A stretch of DNA of 64,000 nt, taken from the NCBI GenBank assembly GCA_037013495.1, contig CM072801.1, positions 100,633,816 to 100,697,815 on the forward strand, in the 5' to 3' direction. Shown one piece after another: positions 50,501 to 63,300 of the stretch. The DNA comes from Hippophae tibetana (Eukaryota; Streptophyta; Magnoliopsida; Rosales; Elaeagnaceae). The translations under genes and the position numbers were made by a program. Within the stretch, counting starts at the first letter, position 1; every line of letters starts with the position of its first letter. The notes below the pieces were generated by a model that saw only the letters and a program-made list of their open reading frames with translations, was not told the DNA's origin and did not search any database.

Positions 50501-52402
50501 ATTTGTAAAACGTTTGTTACCTAGCAAGAAATATTTCTATGTTGCAAGCGCACAATATATCCCCTTATCTTTCGTTGCTTCTTACTCTTCGAATGAGTTT
50601 GGAATAAGATTATAAGGTAGAAAGGAAAAACACAATGTTAAATTCATTACGGTACATTCCAACAAAACTAGAATAATTTATAAATATGGTAAGAATATTG
50701 ATGTCATAAAAGAATCAAGAATGAGAAGTACTGATCTCTTCTTTAAAAAACTTAATTTAGAAAAATTACGAAGTTTGATTGTTTGGCATTTTAAGACGTA
50801 TTATATTCCGTTTAAATATTTCATAATAGTAAGGAAATAATATTTGGAATATTTATTTTCCCAATTTCTATAGTAAAATAGAAATGAGAAAATGTTTAAT
50901 TTTTTTCATTTCCACTTATTTTCTTTTCCTTATCGTTTCCACTATTTTCTTTACTTTTTTAGTGTTGATTCCCAGCAAAATCTAATTCATTCGAATTTTG
51001 GTGCCTCCCTCCTACATGAAAAAGGTTACCGCAATAACTTGTTTTAGAAATATTTTGTAAAATGTTTGTTACCTAGCAAGAAATATTTCTATGTTGCAAG
51101 GGCACAATATTTCACCTTATCTTTCGTTGCTTCTTACTCTTCGAATGGGTTTCGAATAAGATTAAAAGGAAGAAAGGAAAAACACAATATTAAATTCATT
51201 ACGGTACATTCCAACAAAACTAGAATAATTTATAAATATGGTAAGAATATTGATGTCATAAAAGAATCAAGAATGAGAAGTACTGATGTCTTCTTTAAAA
51301 AACTTAATTTAGAAAAATTATGAAGTTTGATTGTTTGGCATTTTAAGACGTATTATATTCCGTTTAAATATTTCATAATAGTAAGGAAATAATATTTGGA
51401 ATATTTATTTTCCCTATTTCTATAGTAAAATAGAAATGAGAAAATGTTTAATTTTTTTCATTTCCACTTATTTTCTTTTCCTTATCTTTTCTCCCTATTT
51501 TCTTCACTTTTTAAGTGTTGATTCCTAGCAAAATCTAATTCATTCGAATTTTGGTGCCTCCCTCCTACATGAAAAAGGTTACCGCAATAACTTTTTAGAA
51601 ATCATTTGTAAAACGTTTGTTACCTAGCAAGAAATATTTCTATGTTGCAAGCGCACAATATTTCCCCTTATCTTTTGTTGCTTCTTCCTCTTGGAATGGG
51701 TTTGGAATAAGATTATAAGGTAGAAAGGAAAAAAACAATGTTAAATTCATTACGGTACATTCCAAAAAAACTAGAATAATTTATAAATATGGTAAGAATA
51801 TTGATGTCATAAAAGAATCAAGAATGAGAAGTACTGATCTCTTCTTTAAAAAACTTAATTTAGAAAAATTATGAAGTTTGATTGTTTGGCATTTTAAGAC
51901 GTATTATATTCCGTTTAAATATTTCATAATAGTAAGGAAATAATATTTGGCATATTTATTTACCCTCTTTCTATAGTAAAATAGAAATGAGAAAATGTTT
52001 AAGTTTTTTTTTTCCTTATCGTTTCCACTATTTTCTTTACTTTTTTAGTGTTGATTCCCAGCAAAATCTAAATCATTCGAATTTTGGTGCCTCCCTCCTA
52101 CATGAAAAAGGTTACCGCAATAACTTTTTAGAAATCATTTGTAAAACGTTTGTTACCTAGGAAGGAATATTTCTATGTTGTAAGCGCACAATATTTCCCC
52201 TTATCTTTTGTTGCTTCTTCCTCTTGGAATGGGTTTGGAATAAGATTATAAGGTAGAAAGGAAAAAAACAATGTTAAATTCATTACGGTACATTCCAAAA
52301 AAACTAGAATAATTTATAAATATGGTAAGAATATTGATGTCATAAAAGAATCAAGAATGAGAAGTACTGATCTCTTCTTTAAAAAACTTAATTTAGAAAA
52401 AT
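47507..52402. repeat. Right copy of the 4.9-kb near-identical duplication
   Basis: Ten-unit step from the left copy, same order of rare variants. It includes the 533-bp unit 51556-52088, which is the partner of 46049-46582. The match ends inside unit 52089 near 52402, after which the unit has CCATTTAAATATTT and GGCATATTTATTTTCCC. Confidence 0.92.
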
Positions 52403-52619
52403 TATGAAGTTTGATTGTTTGGCATTTTAAGACGTATTATATTCCATTTAAATATTTCATAATAGTAAGGAAATAATATTTGGCATATTTATTTTCCCTA
52501 TTTCTATAGTAAAATAGAAATGAGAAAATGTTTAATTTTTTTCATTTCCACTTATTTTCTTTTCCTTATCTTTTCTCCCTATTTTCTTCACTTTTATGTG
52601 TTGATTCCCATCAAAATCT

Positions 52620-55565
52620 AATTCATTCGAATTTTGGTGCCTCCCTCCTACATGAAAAAGGTTACCGCAATAACTTGTTTTAGAAATATTTTGTAAAATG
52701 TTTGTTACCTAGCAAGAAATATTTCTATGTTGCAAGGGCACAATATTTCCCCTTATCTTTCGTTGCTTCTTACTCTTCGAATGGGTTTGGAATAAGATTA
52801 AAAGGAAGAAAGGAAAAACACAATGTTAAATTCATTACGGTACATTCCAACAAAACTAGAATAATTTATAAATATGGTAAGAATATTGATGTCATAAAAG
52901 AATTAAGAATGAGAAGTACTGATCTCTTCTTTAAAAAACTTAATTTAGAAAAATTATGAAGTTTGATTGTTTGGCATTTTAAGACGTAATATATTCCGTT
53001 TAAATATTTCATAATAGTAAGGAAATAATATTTGGAATATTTATTTACCCTGTTTCTATTGTAAAATAAAAATGAGAAAATGTTTAATTTTTTTCATTTC
53101 CACGTATTTTCGTTTCCTTATGTTTTCTCAATATTTTCTATTCTTTTTAAGTCTTGATTCCCAGCAAAATCTAATTCATTTGAATTTTGGTGCCTCCCTC
53201 CGAAATGAAAAAAGGTTACCGCAATAACTTGTTTTAGAAATCATTTGTAAAAATTTTGTTACCTAGTAAGATATAATTCTATATTGCAAGCGCACAATAT
53301 TTTCCTTTATCTTTCGTTACTTCTTACTCTTCGAATGGGTTTGGAATAAGATTATAAAGTAGAAAGGAAAAACAAAATGTTACATTCATTACGGTACATT
53401 CTAACAAAACTAGAATAATTTATAAATATTGTTAAAAGATTGATGTCATTATAGAATCAAGAATGAGAAGTACCGATCTCTTATTTAAAAAACTTAATTA
53501 AGAAAAATTATGAAGTTTTATTGTTTGGCGTTTTTAGACGTAATATATTCCGTTTAAATATTTCATAATAATAAGGAAATAAAATTTGGAGTATTTATTT
53601 CCCCTGTTTCTATTGTAAAATAGAAATGAGAAAATGTTGAATTTTTTTCATTTCCACTTATTTTCGTTTCCCTATGTTTTCTCAATATTTTTAATTCTTT
53701 TTAAGTCTTGATTCCCAGCAAAATATAATTCATTGGAATTTTGGTGCCTCCCTCCTACATGAAAAAGGTTACCGCAATAACTTGTTTTAGAAATCATTTG
53801 TAAAAAGTTTGTTACCTAGCAAGAAATATTTCTATGTTGCAAGCGCACAATATTTCCCCTTATCTTTCGTTGCTTCTTACTCTTGGAATGGGTTTGGAAT
53901 AAGATTATAAGGTAGAAAGTAAAAACACAATGTTAAATTCATTACGGTACATTCCAACAAAACTAGAATAATATATAAATATGGTAAGAATATTGATGTT
54001 ATAAAAGAATAAAGAATGAGAAGTACTGATCTCTTCTTTAAAAAACTTAATTTAGAAAAATTTTGAAGTTTTATTGTTTGGATTTTTAAGATGTAATATA
54101 TTCCGTTTAAATATTTCATAAAAATAAGGGTATAATATTTGGAATATTTATTTACCCTGTTTCTATTATAAAATAGAAATGAGAAAATGTTTAATTTTTT
54201 TCATTTCCACTTATTTTCTTTTCCTTATCTTTTCTCACTATTTTTTTTACTTTTTAAGTGTTGATTCCCAGCAAAATCTAATTCATTCGAATTTTGGTGC
54301 CTCCCTCCCACATGAAAAAGGTTACTGCAATAACTTGTTTTAGAAATCATTTGTAAAAAGTTTGTTACCTAGCAAGAAATATTCCTATGTTGCAAGCCCA
54401 CAATATTTCCCCTTATCTTTCGTTGCTTCTTACTCTTCGAATGGGTTTGGAATAAGATTATAAGGTAGAAAGTAAAAACACAATGTTAAATTCATTACGG
54501 TACATTCCAACAAAACTAGAATAATATATAAATATGGTAAGAATATTGATGTTATAAAAGAATTAAGAATGAGAAGTACTGATCTCTTCTTTAAAAAACT
54601 TAATTTAGAAAAATTATGAAGTTTGATTTTTTGGCATTTTAAGACGTAATATATTCCGATTAAATATTTCATAATAGTAAGGAAATAATATTTGGAATAT
54701 TTATTTACCCTGTTTCTATTGTAAAAAAGAAATGAGAAAATGTTTAAGTTTTTTCTTTTCCACTTATTTTCTTTTCCTTATCTTTTCTCACTATTTTCTA
54801 TTCTTTCTAAGTCTTGATTCACAGCGAAATATAATTCATTAGAATTTTGGTGCCTCCCTCCTACATGAAAAAGGTTACCGCAATAACTTGTTTTAGAAAT
54901 CATTTGTAAAACGTTTGTTACCTAGGAAGGAATATTTCTATGTAGCAAGCGCACAATATTTTCCTTTATCTTTCGGTGCATCTTACTCTTCGAATGGGTT
55001 TGGAATAAGATTATAAAGTAGAAAGGAAAAACAAAATGTTACATTCATTACGGTACATTCCAAAAAAACTAGAATAATTTATAAATATTGTTAGAAGATT
55101 GATGTCATAATGGAATCAAGAATGAGAAGTACCGATCTCTTATTTAAAAAACTTAATTAAGAAAATTATGAAGTTTTATTGTTTGGCGTTTTAAGACGTA
55201 ATATATTCAATTAAATATTTCATAATAATAGGGAAATAAAATTTGGAATATTTATTTACCCTGTTTCTATTGTAAAATAGAAATGAGAAAATGTTTAATT
55301 TTTTTCATTTCCACTTATTTTCGTTTCCTTATGTTTTCTCAATATTTTCTATTCTTTTTAAGTCTTGATTCCCAGCAAAATATAATTCATTAGAATTTTG
55401 GTTCCTCCCTCCTACATGAAAAAGGTTACCGTAATAACTTGTTTTAGAAATCATTTGTAAAAAGTTTGTTACCTAGCAAGAAATATTTCTATGTTGCAAG
55501 CGCACAATATTTCCCCTTATCTATCGTTGCTTCTTACTCTTCGAATGGGTTTGGAATAAGATTAT
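52620..55565. repeat. Left copy of a 2.9-kb duplication (offset 4,405 bp)
   Basis: Units 52639, 53192, 53746, 54299, 54852 and the first ~160 bp of 55403 correspond to 57044, 57597, 58151, 58704, 59257 and 59809. Shared marks are GAAATATTTTGTAAAATG, AGATTAAAAGGAAG, CCTCCGAAATG and GGCGTTTTTAGACG. Differences are more frequent than in the 5,507-bp duplication, for example CTAGTAAG versus CTAGCAAG, CATAATGGAATC versus CATAATAGAATC, and TAGGAAGGAATA versus TAGCAAGAAATA. Flanks differ on both sides. Confidence 0.85.
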
Positions 55566-57024
55566 AAGGTAGAAAGGAAAAAAAAAATATTACATTCATT
55601 ACGGTACATTCTAATAAACCTAGAATAATTTATAAATCTAGTAAGAATATTGATGTCATAAAAGAATAAAGAATGAGAAGTACTGATCTCTTCTTTAAAA
55701 AAGTTAGTTTAGAAAAATTTTGAAGTTTTATTGTTTGGATTTTTAAGATGTAATATATTCCGTTTAAATATTTCATAAAAATAAGGGTATAATATTTGGA
55801 ATATTTATTTACCCTGTTTCTATTATAAAATAGAAATGAGAAAATGTTTAATTTTTTTCATTTCCACTTATTTTCTTTTCCTTATCTTTTCTCACTATTT
55901 TTTTTACTTTTTAAGTGTTGATTCCCAGCAAAATCTAATTCATTCGAATTTTGGTGCCTCCCTACCACATGAAAAAGGTTACCGCACTAACTTGTTTTAG
56001 AAATCATTTGTAAAACGTTTGTTACCTAGGAAGGAATATTCCTATGTTGTAAGCGCACAATATTTCCCCTTATCTTTTGTTGCTTCTTCCTCTTGGAATG
56101 GGTTTGGAATAAGATTATAAGGTAGAAAGGAAAAAAACAATGTTAAATTCATTACGGTACATTCCAAAAAAACTAGAATAATTTATAAATATGGTAAGAA
56201 TATTGATGTCATAAAAGAATCAAGAATGAGAAGTACTGATCTCTTCTTTAAAAAACTTAATTTAGAAAAATTATGAAGTTTGATTGTTTGGCATTTTAAG
56301 ACGTATTATATTCCGTTTAAATATTTCATAATAGTAAGGAAATAATATTTGGCATATTTATTTTCCCTATTTCTATAGTAAAATAGAAATGAGAAAATGT
56401 TTAATTTTTTTTCATTTCCACTTATTTTCTTTTCCTTATCTTTTCTCCCTATTTTCTTCACTTTTATGTGTTGATTCCCATCAAAATCTAATTCATTCGA
56501 ATTTTGGTGCCTCCCTCCTACATGAAAAATCTTACCATAATAACTTGTTTTAGAAATCATTTGTAAAACGTTTGTTACCTAGCAAGAAATATTTCTATGT
56601 TGTAAGCGCACAATATTTCCCCTTATCTTTTGTTGCTTCTTCCTCTTGGAATGGGGTTGGAATAAGATTATAAGGTAGAAAGGAAAAAAACAATGTTAAA
56701 TTCATTACGGTACATTCCAAAAAAACTAGAATAATTTATAAATATGGTAAGAATATTGATGTCATAAAAGAATCAAGAATGAGAAGTACTAATCTCTTCT
56801 TTAAAAAACTTAATTTACAAAAATTATGAAGTTTGATTGTTTGGCATTTTAAGACGTAATATATTCCGTTTAAATATTTCATAATAGTAAGGAAATAAAA
56901 ATTGGAATATTTATTTACCCTCTTTCTATAGTAAAATAGAAATGAGAAAATGTTTAAGTTTTTTTTTTCCTTATCGTTTCCACTATTTTCTTTACTTTTT
57001 TAGTGTTGATTCCCAGCAAAATCT
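55566..57024. repeat. Units between the two copies of the 4,405-bp duplication
   Basis: Holds the rest of unit 55403 (CTAATAAACC, TGGATTTTTAAGATG, c-type), then unit 55956 and most of unit 56509. Unit 55956 starts CCTACCACATG, changes to the CTAGGAAGG type and ends with CTTTTATGTGTTGATTCC, as does unit 52089. Unit 56509 has private CTTACCATAATAAC and is the fourth carrier of the ~20-bp deletion. The order suggests material recombined from the 46-52.6 kb part. Confidence 0.72.
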
Positions 57025-59971
57025 AATTCATTCGAATTTTGGTGCCTCCCTCCTACATGAAAAAGGTTACCGCAATAACTTGTTTTAGAAATATTTTGTA
57101 AAATGTTTGTTACCTAGCAAGAAATATTTCTATGTTGCAAGGGCACAATATTTCCCCTTATCTTTCGTTGCTTCTTACTCTTCGAATGGGTTTGGAATAA
57201 GATTAAAAGGAAGAAAGGAAAAACACAATGTTAAATTCATTACGGTACATTCCAACAAAACTAGAATAATTTATAAATATGGTAAGAATATTGATGTCAT
57301 AAAAGAATTAAGAATGAGAAGTACTGATCTCTTCTTTAAAAAACTTAATTTAGAAAAATTATGAAGTTTGATTGTTTGGCATTTTAAGACGTAATATATT
57401 CCGTTTAAATATTTCATAATAGTAAGGAAATAATATTTGGAATATTTATTTACCCTGTTTCTATTGTAAAATAAAAATGAGAAAATGTTTAATTTTTTTC
57501 ATTTCCACGTATTTTCGTTTCCTTATGTTTTCTCAATATTTTCTATTCTTTTTAAGTCTTGATTCCCAGCAAAATCTAATTCATTTGAATTTTGGTGCCT
57601 CCCTCCGAAATGAAAAAAGGTTACCGCAATAACTTGTTTTAGAAATCATTTGTAAAAATTTTGTTACCTAGCAAGATATAATTCTATATTGCAAGCGCAC
57701 AATATTTTCCTTTATCTTTCGTTACTTCTTACTCTTCGAATGGGTTTGGAATAAGATTATAAAGTAGAAAGGAAAAACAAAATGTTACATTCATTACGGT
57801 ACATTCTAACAAAACTAGAATAATTTATAAATATTGTTAAAAGATTGATGTCATTATAGAATCAAGAATGAGAAGTACCGATCTCTTATTTAAAAAACTT
57901 AATTAAGAAAAATTATGAAGTTTTATTGTTTGGCGTTTTTAGACGTAATATATTCCGTTTAAATATTTCATAATAATAAGGAAATAAAATTTGGAGTATT
58001 TATTTCCCCTGTTTCTATTGTAAAATAGAAATGAGAAAATGTTGAATTTTTTTCATTTCCACTTATTTTCGTTTCCTTATGTTTTCTCAATATTTTTAAT
58101 TCTTTTTAAGTCTTGATTCCCAGCAAAATATAATTCATTCGAATTTTGGTGCCTCCCTCCTACATGAAAAAGGTTACCGCAATAACTTGTTTTAGAAATC
58201 ATTTGTAAAAAGTTTGTTACCTAGCAAGAAATATTTCTATGTTGCAAGCGCACAATATTTCCCCTTATCTTTCGTTGCTTCTTACTCTTGGAATGGGTTT
58301 GGAATAAGATTATAAGGTAGAAAGTAAAAACACAATGTTAAATTCAATACGGTACATTCCAACAAAACTAGAATAATATATAAATATGGTAAGAATATTG
58401 ATGTTATAAAAGAATAAAGAATGAGAAGTACTGATCTCTTCTTTAAAAAACTTAATTTAGAAAAATTTTGAAGTTTTATTGTTTGGATTTTTAAGATGTA
58501 ATATATTCCGTTTAAATATTTCATAAAAATAAGGGTATAATATTTGGAATATTTATTTACCCTGTTTCTATTATAAAATAGAAATGAGAAAATGTTTAAT
58601 TTTTTTCATTTCCACTTATTTTCTTTTCCTTATCTTTTCTCACTATTTTTTTTACTTTTTAAGTGTTGATTCCCAGCAAAATCTAATTCATTCGAATTTT
58701 GGTGCCTCCCTCCCACATGAAAAAGGTTACCGCACTAACTTGTTTTAGAAATCATTTGTAAAAAGTTTGTTACCTAGCAAGAAATATTCCTATGTTGCAA
58801 GCCCACAATATTTCCCCTTATCTTTCGTTGCTTCTTACTCTTCGAATGGGTTTGGAATAAGATTATAAGGTAGAAAGTAAAAACACAATGTTAAATTCAT
58901 TACGGTACATTCCAACAAAACTAGAATAATATATAAATATGGTAAGAATATTGATGTTATAAAAGAATTAAGAATGAGAAGTACTGATCTCTTCTTTAAA
59001 AAACTTAATTTAGAAAAATTATGAAGTTTGATTTTTTGGCATTTTAAGACGTAATATATTCCGATTAAATATTTCATAATAGTAAGGAAATAATATTTGG
59101 AATATTTATTTACCCTGTTTCTATTGTAAAATAGAAATGAGAAAATGTTTAAGTTTTTTCTTTTCCACTTATTTTCTTTTCCTTATCTTTTCTCACTATT
59201 TTCTATTCTTTCTAAGTCTTGATTCACAGCAAAATATAATTCATTAGAATTTTGGTGCCTCCCTCCTACATGAAAAAGGTTACCGCAATAACTTGTTTTA
59301 GAAATCATTTGTAAAACGTTTGTTACCTAGCAAGAAATATTTCTATGTAGCAAGCGCACAATATTTCCCTTTATCTTTCGGTGCATCTTACTCTTCGAAT
59401 GGGTTTGGAATAAGATTATAAAGTAGAAAGGAAAAACAAAATGTTACATTCATTACGGTACATTCCAAAAAAACTAGAATAATTTATAAATATTGTTAGA
59501 AGATTGATGTCATAATAGAATCAAGAATGAGAAGTACCGATCTCTTATTTAAAAAACTTAATTAAGAAAAATTATGAAGTTTTATTGTTTGGCGTTTTAA
59601 GACGTAATATATTCAATTAAATATTTCATAATAATAGGGAAATAAAATTTGGAATATTTATTTACCCTGTTTCTATTGTAAAATAGAAATGAGAAAATGT
59701 TTAATTTTTTTCATTTCCACTTATTTTCGTTTCCTTATGTTTTCTCAATATTTTCTATTCTTTTTAAGTCTTGATTCCCAGCAAAATATAATTCATTAGA
59801 ATTTTGGTGCCTCCCTCCTACATGAAAAAGGTTACCGCAATAACTTGTTTTAGAAATCATTTGTAAAAAGTTTGTTACCTAGCAAGAAATATTTCTATGT
59901 TGCAAGCGCACAATATTTCCCCTTATCTATCGTTGCTTCTTACTCTTCGAATGGGTTTGGAATGAGATTAT
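57025..59971. repeat. Right copy of the 2.9-kb duplication
   Basis: Partner of 52620-55565. It ends inside unit 59809, where the c-type sequence gives way to a-type sequence (AAAGTAAAAACACAATG) and the left copy continues as c-type. Confidence 0.85.
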
Positions 59972-60361
59972 AAGGTAGAAAGTAAAAACACAATGTTAAA
60001 TTCATTACGGTACATTCCAACAAAACTAGAATAATATATAAATATGGTAAGAATATTGATGTTATAAAAGAATTAAGAATGAGAAGTACTGATCTCTTCT
60101 TTAAAAAACATAATTTAGAAAAATTATGAAGTTTGATTTTTTGGCATTTTAAGACGTAATATATTCCGATTAAATATTTCATAATAGTAAGGAAATAATA
60201 TTTGGAATATTTATTTACCCTGTTTCTATTGAAAAATAGAAATGAGAAAATGTTTAAGTTTTTTCTTTTCCACTTATTTTCTTTTCCTTATCTTTTCTCA
60301 CTATTTTCTATTCTTTCTAAGTCTTGATTCACAGCAAAATATAATTCATTAGAATTTTGGT
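59809..60361. repeat. Chimeric monomer: c-type start, a-type end
   Basis: Up to about 59960 it matches units 60914 and 62572 (CTATCGTTGCTTC). After that it matches units 61467 and 63125 (AAAGTAAAAACACAATG, GATGTTATAAAAG, GATTTTTTGGCATTTT, CCGATTAAAT). It is what a three-unit HOR leaves when exactly one unit length is lost by exchange between unit c and the next unit a. The local order here is therefore two units instead of three. GGAATGAGATTATAAGG at about 59960 is private. Confidence 0.85.
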
Positions 60362-63300
60362 GCCTCCCTCCTACATGAAAAAGGTTACCGCAATAACTTG
60401 TTTTAGAAATCATTTGTAAAACGTTTGTTACCTAGGAAGGAATATTTCTATGTAGCAAGCGCACAATATTTCCTTTTATCTTTCGGTGCATCTTACTCTT
60501 CGAATGGGTTTGGAATAAGATTATAAAGTAGAAAGGAAAAACAAAATGTTACATTCATTACGGTACATTCCAAAAAAACTAGAATAATTTATAAATATTG
60601 TTAGAAGATTGATGTCATAATAGAATCAAGAATGAGAAGTACCGATCTCTTATTTAAAAAACTTAATTAAGAAAAATTATGAAGTTTTATTGTTTGGCGT
60701 TTTAAGACGTAATATATTCAATTAAATATTTCATAATAATAGGGAAATAAAATTTGGAATATTTATTTACCCTGTTTCTATTGTAAAATAGAAATGAGAA
60801 AATGTTTAATTTTTTTCATTTCCACTTATTTTCGTTTCCTTATGTTTTCTCAATATTTTCTATTCTTTTTAAGTCTTGATTCCCAGCAAAATATAATTCA
60901 TTAGAATTTTGGTGCCTCCATCCTACATGAAAAAGGTTACCGCAATAACTTGTTTTAGAAATCATTTGTAAAAAGTTTGTTACCTAGCAAGAAATATTTC
61001 TATGTTGCAAGCGCACAATATTTCCCCTTATCTATCGTTGCTTCTTACTCTTCGAATGGGTTTGGAATAAGATTATAAGGTAGAAAGGAAAAACAAAATG
61101 TTACATTCATGACGGTACATTCTAATAAACCTAGAATAATTTATAAATATAGTAAGAATATTGATGTCATAAAAGAATAAAGAATGAGAAGTACTGATCT
61201 CTTCTTTAAAAAACTTAATTTAGAAAAATTTTGAAGTTTTATTGTTTGGATTTTTAAGATGTAATATATTCCGTTTAAATATTTCATAAAAATAAGGGTA
61301 TAATATTTGGAATATTTATTTACCCTGTTTCTATTATAAAATAGAAATGAGAAAATGTTTAATTTTTTTCATTTCCACTTATTTTCTTTTCCTTATCTTT
61401 TCTCACTATTTTTTTTACTTTTTAAGTGTTGATTCCCAGCAAAATCTAATTCATCCGAATTTTGGTGCCTCCCTCCCACATGAAAAAGGTTACCGCAATA
61501 ACTTGTTTTAGAAATCATTTGTAAAAAGTTTGTTACCTAGCAAGAAATATTCCTATGTTGCAAGCCCACAATATTTCCCCTTATCTTTCGTTGCTTCTTA
61601 CTCTTCGAATGGGTTTGGAATAAGATTATAAGGTAGAAAGTAAAAACACAATGTTAAATTCATTACGGTACATTCCAACAAAACTAGAATAATATATAAA
61701 TATGGTAAGAATATTGATGTTATAAAAGAATTAAGAATGAGAAGTACTGATCTCTTCTTTAAAAAACTTAATTTAGAAAAATTATGAAGTTTGATTTTTT
61801 GGCATTTTAAGACGTAATATATTCCGATTAAATATTTCATAATAGTAAGGAAATAATATTTGGAATATTTATTTACCGTGTTTCTATTGTAAAATAGAAA
61901 TGAGAAAATGTTTAAGTTTTTTCTTTTCCACTTATTTTCTTTTCCTTATCTTTTCTCACTATTTTCTATTCTTTCTAAGTCTTGATTCACAGCAAAATAT
62001 AATTCATTAGAATTTTGGTGCCTCCCTCCTACATGAAAAAGGTTACCGCAATAACTTGTTTTAGAAATCATTTGTAAAACGTTTGTTACCTAGGAAGGAA
62101 TATTTCTATGTAGCAAGCGCACAATATTTCCCTTTATCTTTCGGTGCATCTTACTCTTCGAATGGGTTTGGAATAAGATTATAAAGTAGAAAGGAAAAAC
62201 AAAATGTTACATTCATTACGGTACATTCCAAAAAAACTAGAATAATTTATAAATATTGTTAGAAGATTGATGTCATAATAGAATCAAGAATGAGAAGTAC
62301 CGATCTCTTATTTAAAAAACTTAATTAAGAAAAATTATGAAGTTTTATTGTTTGGCGTTTTAAGACGTAATATATTCAATTAAATATTTCATAATAATAG
62401 GGAAATAAAATTTGGAATATTTATTTACCCTGTTTCTATTGTAAAATAGAAATGAGAAAATGTTTAATTTTTTTCATTTCCACTTATTTTCGTTTCCTTA
62501 TGTTTTCTCAATATTTTCTATTCTTTTTAAGTCTTGATTCCCAGCAAAATATAATTCATTAGAATTTTGGTGCCTCCATCCTACATGAAAAAGGTTACCG
62601 CAATAACTTGTTTTAGAAATCATTTGTAAAAAGTTTGTTACCTAGCAAGAAATATTTCTATGTTGCAAGCGCACAATATTTCCCCTTATCTATCGTTGCT
62701 TCTTACTCTTCGAATGGGTTTGGAATAAGATTATAAGGTAGAAAGGAAAAACAAAATGTTACATTCATGACGGTACATTCTAATAAACCTAGAATAATTT
62801 ATAAATATAGTAAGAATATTGATGTCATAAAAGAATAAAGAATGAGAAGTACTGATCTCTTCTTTAAAAAACTTAATTTAGAAAAATTTTGAAGTTTTAT
62901 TGTTTGGATTTTTAAGATGTAATATATTCCGTTTAAATATTTCATAAAAATAAGGGTATAATATTTGGAATATTTATTTACCCTGTTTCTATTATAAAAT
63001 AGAAATGAGAAAATGTTTAATTTTTTTCATTTCCACTTATTTTCTTTTCCTTATCTTTTCTCACTATTTTTTTTACTTTTTAAGTGTTGATTCCCAGCAA
63101 AATCTAATTCATTCGAATTTTGGTGCCTCCCTCCCACATGAAAAAGGTTACCGCAATAACTTGTTTTAGAAATCATTTGTAAAAAGTTTGTTACCTAGCA
63201 AGAAATATTCCTATGTTGCAAGCCCACAATATTTCCCCTTATCTTTCGTTGCTTCTTACTCTTCGAATGGGTTTGGAATAAGATTATAAGGTAGAAAGTA

